Shown here one piece after another: positions 62,167 to 64,000 of a DNA stretch of 64,000 nt. The DNA is from Closterium sp. NIES-65 (lineage: Eukaryota > Streptophyta > Zygnematophyceae > Desmidiales > Closteriaceae), in contig CANXME010000202.1 in the NCBI GenBank assembly GCA_948144175.1, positions 831,253 through 895,252 of the forward strand, given 5' to 3'. The notes under the pieces are model-generated. The model saw only the letters and a list, made by a program, of their open reading frames with translations, was not told where the DNA came from and ran no database searches. The translations under genes were made by a program, and so were the position numbers. Position 1 is the first letter of the stretch, and each line of letters begins with the position of its first letter.

Positions 62167-64000
62167 CTGTTCCTACCGGTGCGCCCCTGCCCTACTTACT
62201 CACAGTGGGCCACACGTGATGCTGCTGCTCGCCTTGCTGTGCGTCGCCACTTACCAACCGCTGAGCGTGCGCACTTTAGCCAGAACAAGAGTGCCAAGAC
62301 CTAGTATGACGGTGTAGTTGCATGCTACTCCTCCCCTGCCACTACTGCTCTTAGCCGCCTCATGCTGCCGTACCTCTTCCCTGACCTTGCTGCCTTTCCC
62401 ACAGTCGCTGACCTTATTACTCACCTTCCCACTAGTGATATTCGCTACCGCGCTGCGCTTCCTGCTGAGTTTTGTGCCAAGAACCCCCCCGCCCATGTAC
62501 ATCACCCTCTACTACATAGTCACCCGCCTCCCTGACTCCCTTCGCTTAGTCAGGGACCACTTCATCTAAGTTTGCCCCACCACACTCACCGTCGACCTCC
62601 TCGAGGAGCGGCTCCTAGCAGCATAGAAGAGCATAGTCGCTGTAGGAGCCTCTCATGGTGACCCTCGAACCCCCGTCTTTGAGGGGTGTTCCCCCTCCCC
62701 CCTCTTGCCCTCTATTGCTTCTGGTGCTGCGGCCGACCTCGTTGGATTCGAGTCGGTCGGCGCTGCGTCAGCCCCGAGCGGGAGACGCCGCACCGTCAAG
62801 GGCAAGGGGGGCAAGGGCGCTGGAGGGGCTGGCGGGGGTGGTGGAGGTGGTGGTGGAGGCACTAAAGGGGGTGGGGGTGGTGGTGGGAGTGGTGGCGAGG
62901 GTGGAGGTGTCGGTGGTAGTAGTGGAGGCGGAGGAGGCGGCGGCGGTGGCGGAGGGAGCGGAGGCGATGGAGGCGGTGGAGGCGGTGGAGGTGGCGGAGG
63001 CAGCGGAGGTGGCGGAGGCGGCAGCGGCAGCAGTGGACCTGGTCGCGGATCTGCGCAGAGGAGTGGCTCCGGTGGTGGTCCGCGCCAGCAGCAGCGCCGC
63101 AGTCGTGAGACCCTGTCCCCTCAGCAGCTTCGTGAGTGGTACGCTGCGCGTCAGCGCGGTGGGGGTACTGGTCCGTGCACCTACGTTCTCCGTACCGGCG
63201 ACCATGCTGGTGAGCAGTGCGGGGGCTCGCACTCCACCCAGCGATGTTTCGGCCACCTGACGGGCGCGTGGCGTCACCACTTCCCTGAGGCCTCTGAGAT
63301 CCCTCGCTGGGGAGAGCTGTCTAGGGCGGGGGTTGCTATCTTTGATCTTGATTTTGATGCTATTCTTGCTGTCATGTATGCTGTGTCTGATAGTATTGAG
63401 GGTGACTGTTACCTGTGTGATCCGCCTGACCCGGGCATTGAGACTGCTGCTCTAGGTACTGGTGAGGCTGCTGCTCTAGGTGCTAGTGCGACTGCTGCAC
63501 CAGGTGCTGGTGAGTCTGCTCTCTTAGGTACTACGTCGGCTCAGGCCTTACACACCTTCACCCTTGACTCGGGTGCTTCCCGCTCCTTCTTTCGAGACCG
63601 GACCACACTTACGCCGCTTAGTCGGCCGGTTGCACTCTCCCTGGCGGACCCCTCTAAGGGTCTTGTCCTTGCTCGCTTCTCCAATGTCTTACCGTGTCCA
63701 GCAACCCCCTCTGCCACCCTGTCAGGTGTCTACCTCCCCTCGTTCTCTACGAACTTGGTGAGTGGAGCTGATCTTCAGGATAGGGGGGTTCACCAGTTCA
63801 CTCCTGCAAGTCAGCGGGTGACCCACTGCACGTGTGCTCGGACAGGCCGACACTTGGCCACTACGTCTGCACTCTGACAGAGGTGGGGAGTTTTCCTCTG
63901 CCCGTGTGGGAGCCTTCTGTCGAGCACAGAGCATCCGCCAGAACTTCACGCTTTCGGCCTCTCCACAGCAAAATGGGATAGCTGAGGGCCGCATTGGCAT
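62167..64000 (+). pseudogene. A6 gag-protease-integrase, disrupted, internal deletion
   Basis: Gag remains from TYSQWATRDAAARL (62196). A TAG at 62302 and a frameshift near 62490 break the capsid part, and further stops follow to 62625. From 62705 an open frame covers the Gly-rich tract (62800-63040), CTYVLRTGDHAGEQC-GGS-H-STQR-C (63177-63245) and protease LDSGASRSF near 63565. At about 63860 the protease jumps straight into the integrase near LHSDRGGEF, with loss of about 570 bp found in A2, and the frame ends at TGA 63875. Integrase QNGIAE follows in another frame near 63970. Confidence 0.88.

Larger units (their letters stand above)
61030..64000 (+). mobile_element. Copia family A, copy A6 (3' part outside window)
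   Basis: 5' LTR, primer site, long GC-rich leader, gag, protease and the start of integrase, running off the window. It belongs to the LTR sub-family of A5. It interrupts the gag of D2. Confidence 0.92.

Noticed and set aside
1-64000. tRNA or rRNA genes
   Set aside because: No cloverleaf or rRNA-like segment was recognised by eye; only tRNA-complementary primer sites of retroelements were seen.

Overview
The window is nuclear DNA of a eukaryote: three intron-containing host genes in about 14 kb (9.4-23.2 kb), embedded in some 50 kb of nested LTR retrotransposons. The host genes are plant-like: a mitochondrial thiamine-pyrophosphate-type carrier, a kinesin-1 (KIN-1), and an unrecognised secreted protein with an apparent GPI tail. 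Together with high GC, minisatellite-filled introns and many Ty1/copia copies, they suggest a streptophyte green alga, possibly a Closterium-like zygnematophyte. That is an inference from gene content; I could not run a search.

Layout. 1-4147: copia family A copy A1 (+), cut by the window edge and abutting the gag of a second copia family (D1, 4148-9231, +). 9387-14898: carrier gene, minus strand, seven exons, introns full of minisatellites. 14899-15444: intergenic stretch between head-to-head genes. 15445-18229: KIN-1, 18 short exons. 19047-23225: secreted/GPI protein gene, 8 exons. 23871-23962: truncated MITE-like repeat. 23963-29335: copia A copy A4 (-), 5' truncated. 29336-32288: Ty3/gypsy protease sequence present twice around a copia fragment (A5). 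32289-41134: non-autonomous copia element B (-, TSD TCGCT) carrying inside it a 7.35-kb copia C (+, TSD GAGTC, tRNA-Phe primer site). 41140-48777: gag and 5' end of the same gypsy element, split by full-length copia A2 (41704-48092, TSD GGCGG). 48858-49921: MITE-like repeats and a copia 3'-end relic. 49922-61029: a D-family copia (D2, -) split by full-length copia A3 (51380-58785, -). 61030-64000: copia A6 (+), cut by the window edge.

The retroelement reading frames are nearly all broken by stops and frameshifts; the longest intact stretches are in A2. Despite this the LTR pairs within B, C and A2 are nearly identical, so the insertions look recent. Repeated CAG-to-TAG changes suggest C-to-T decay. 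TAG is used as a real stop by the KIN-1 gene, so it is not reassigned.

Most useful observations: a provable nesting order (gypsy, then B, then C); a compact non-autonomous derivative of family A; a tRNA-Phe primer site; an atypical Gag zinc-finger pattern; a DSC in place of DSG in the D-family protease; GWG repeats in a retroelement polyprotein; exon edges with splice sites duplicated beside minisatellites in the carrier gene; and a dispersed 16-20 bp palindrome in host introns.
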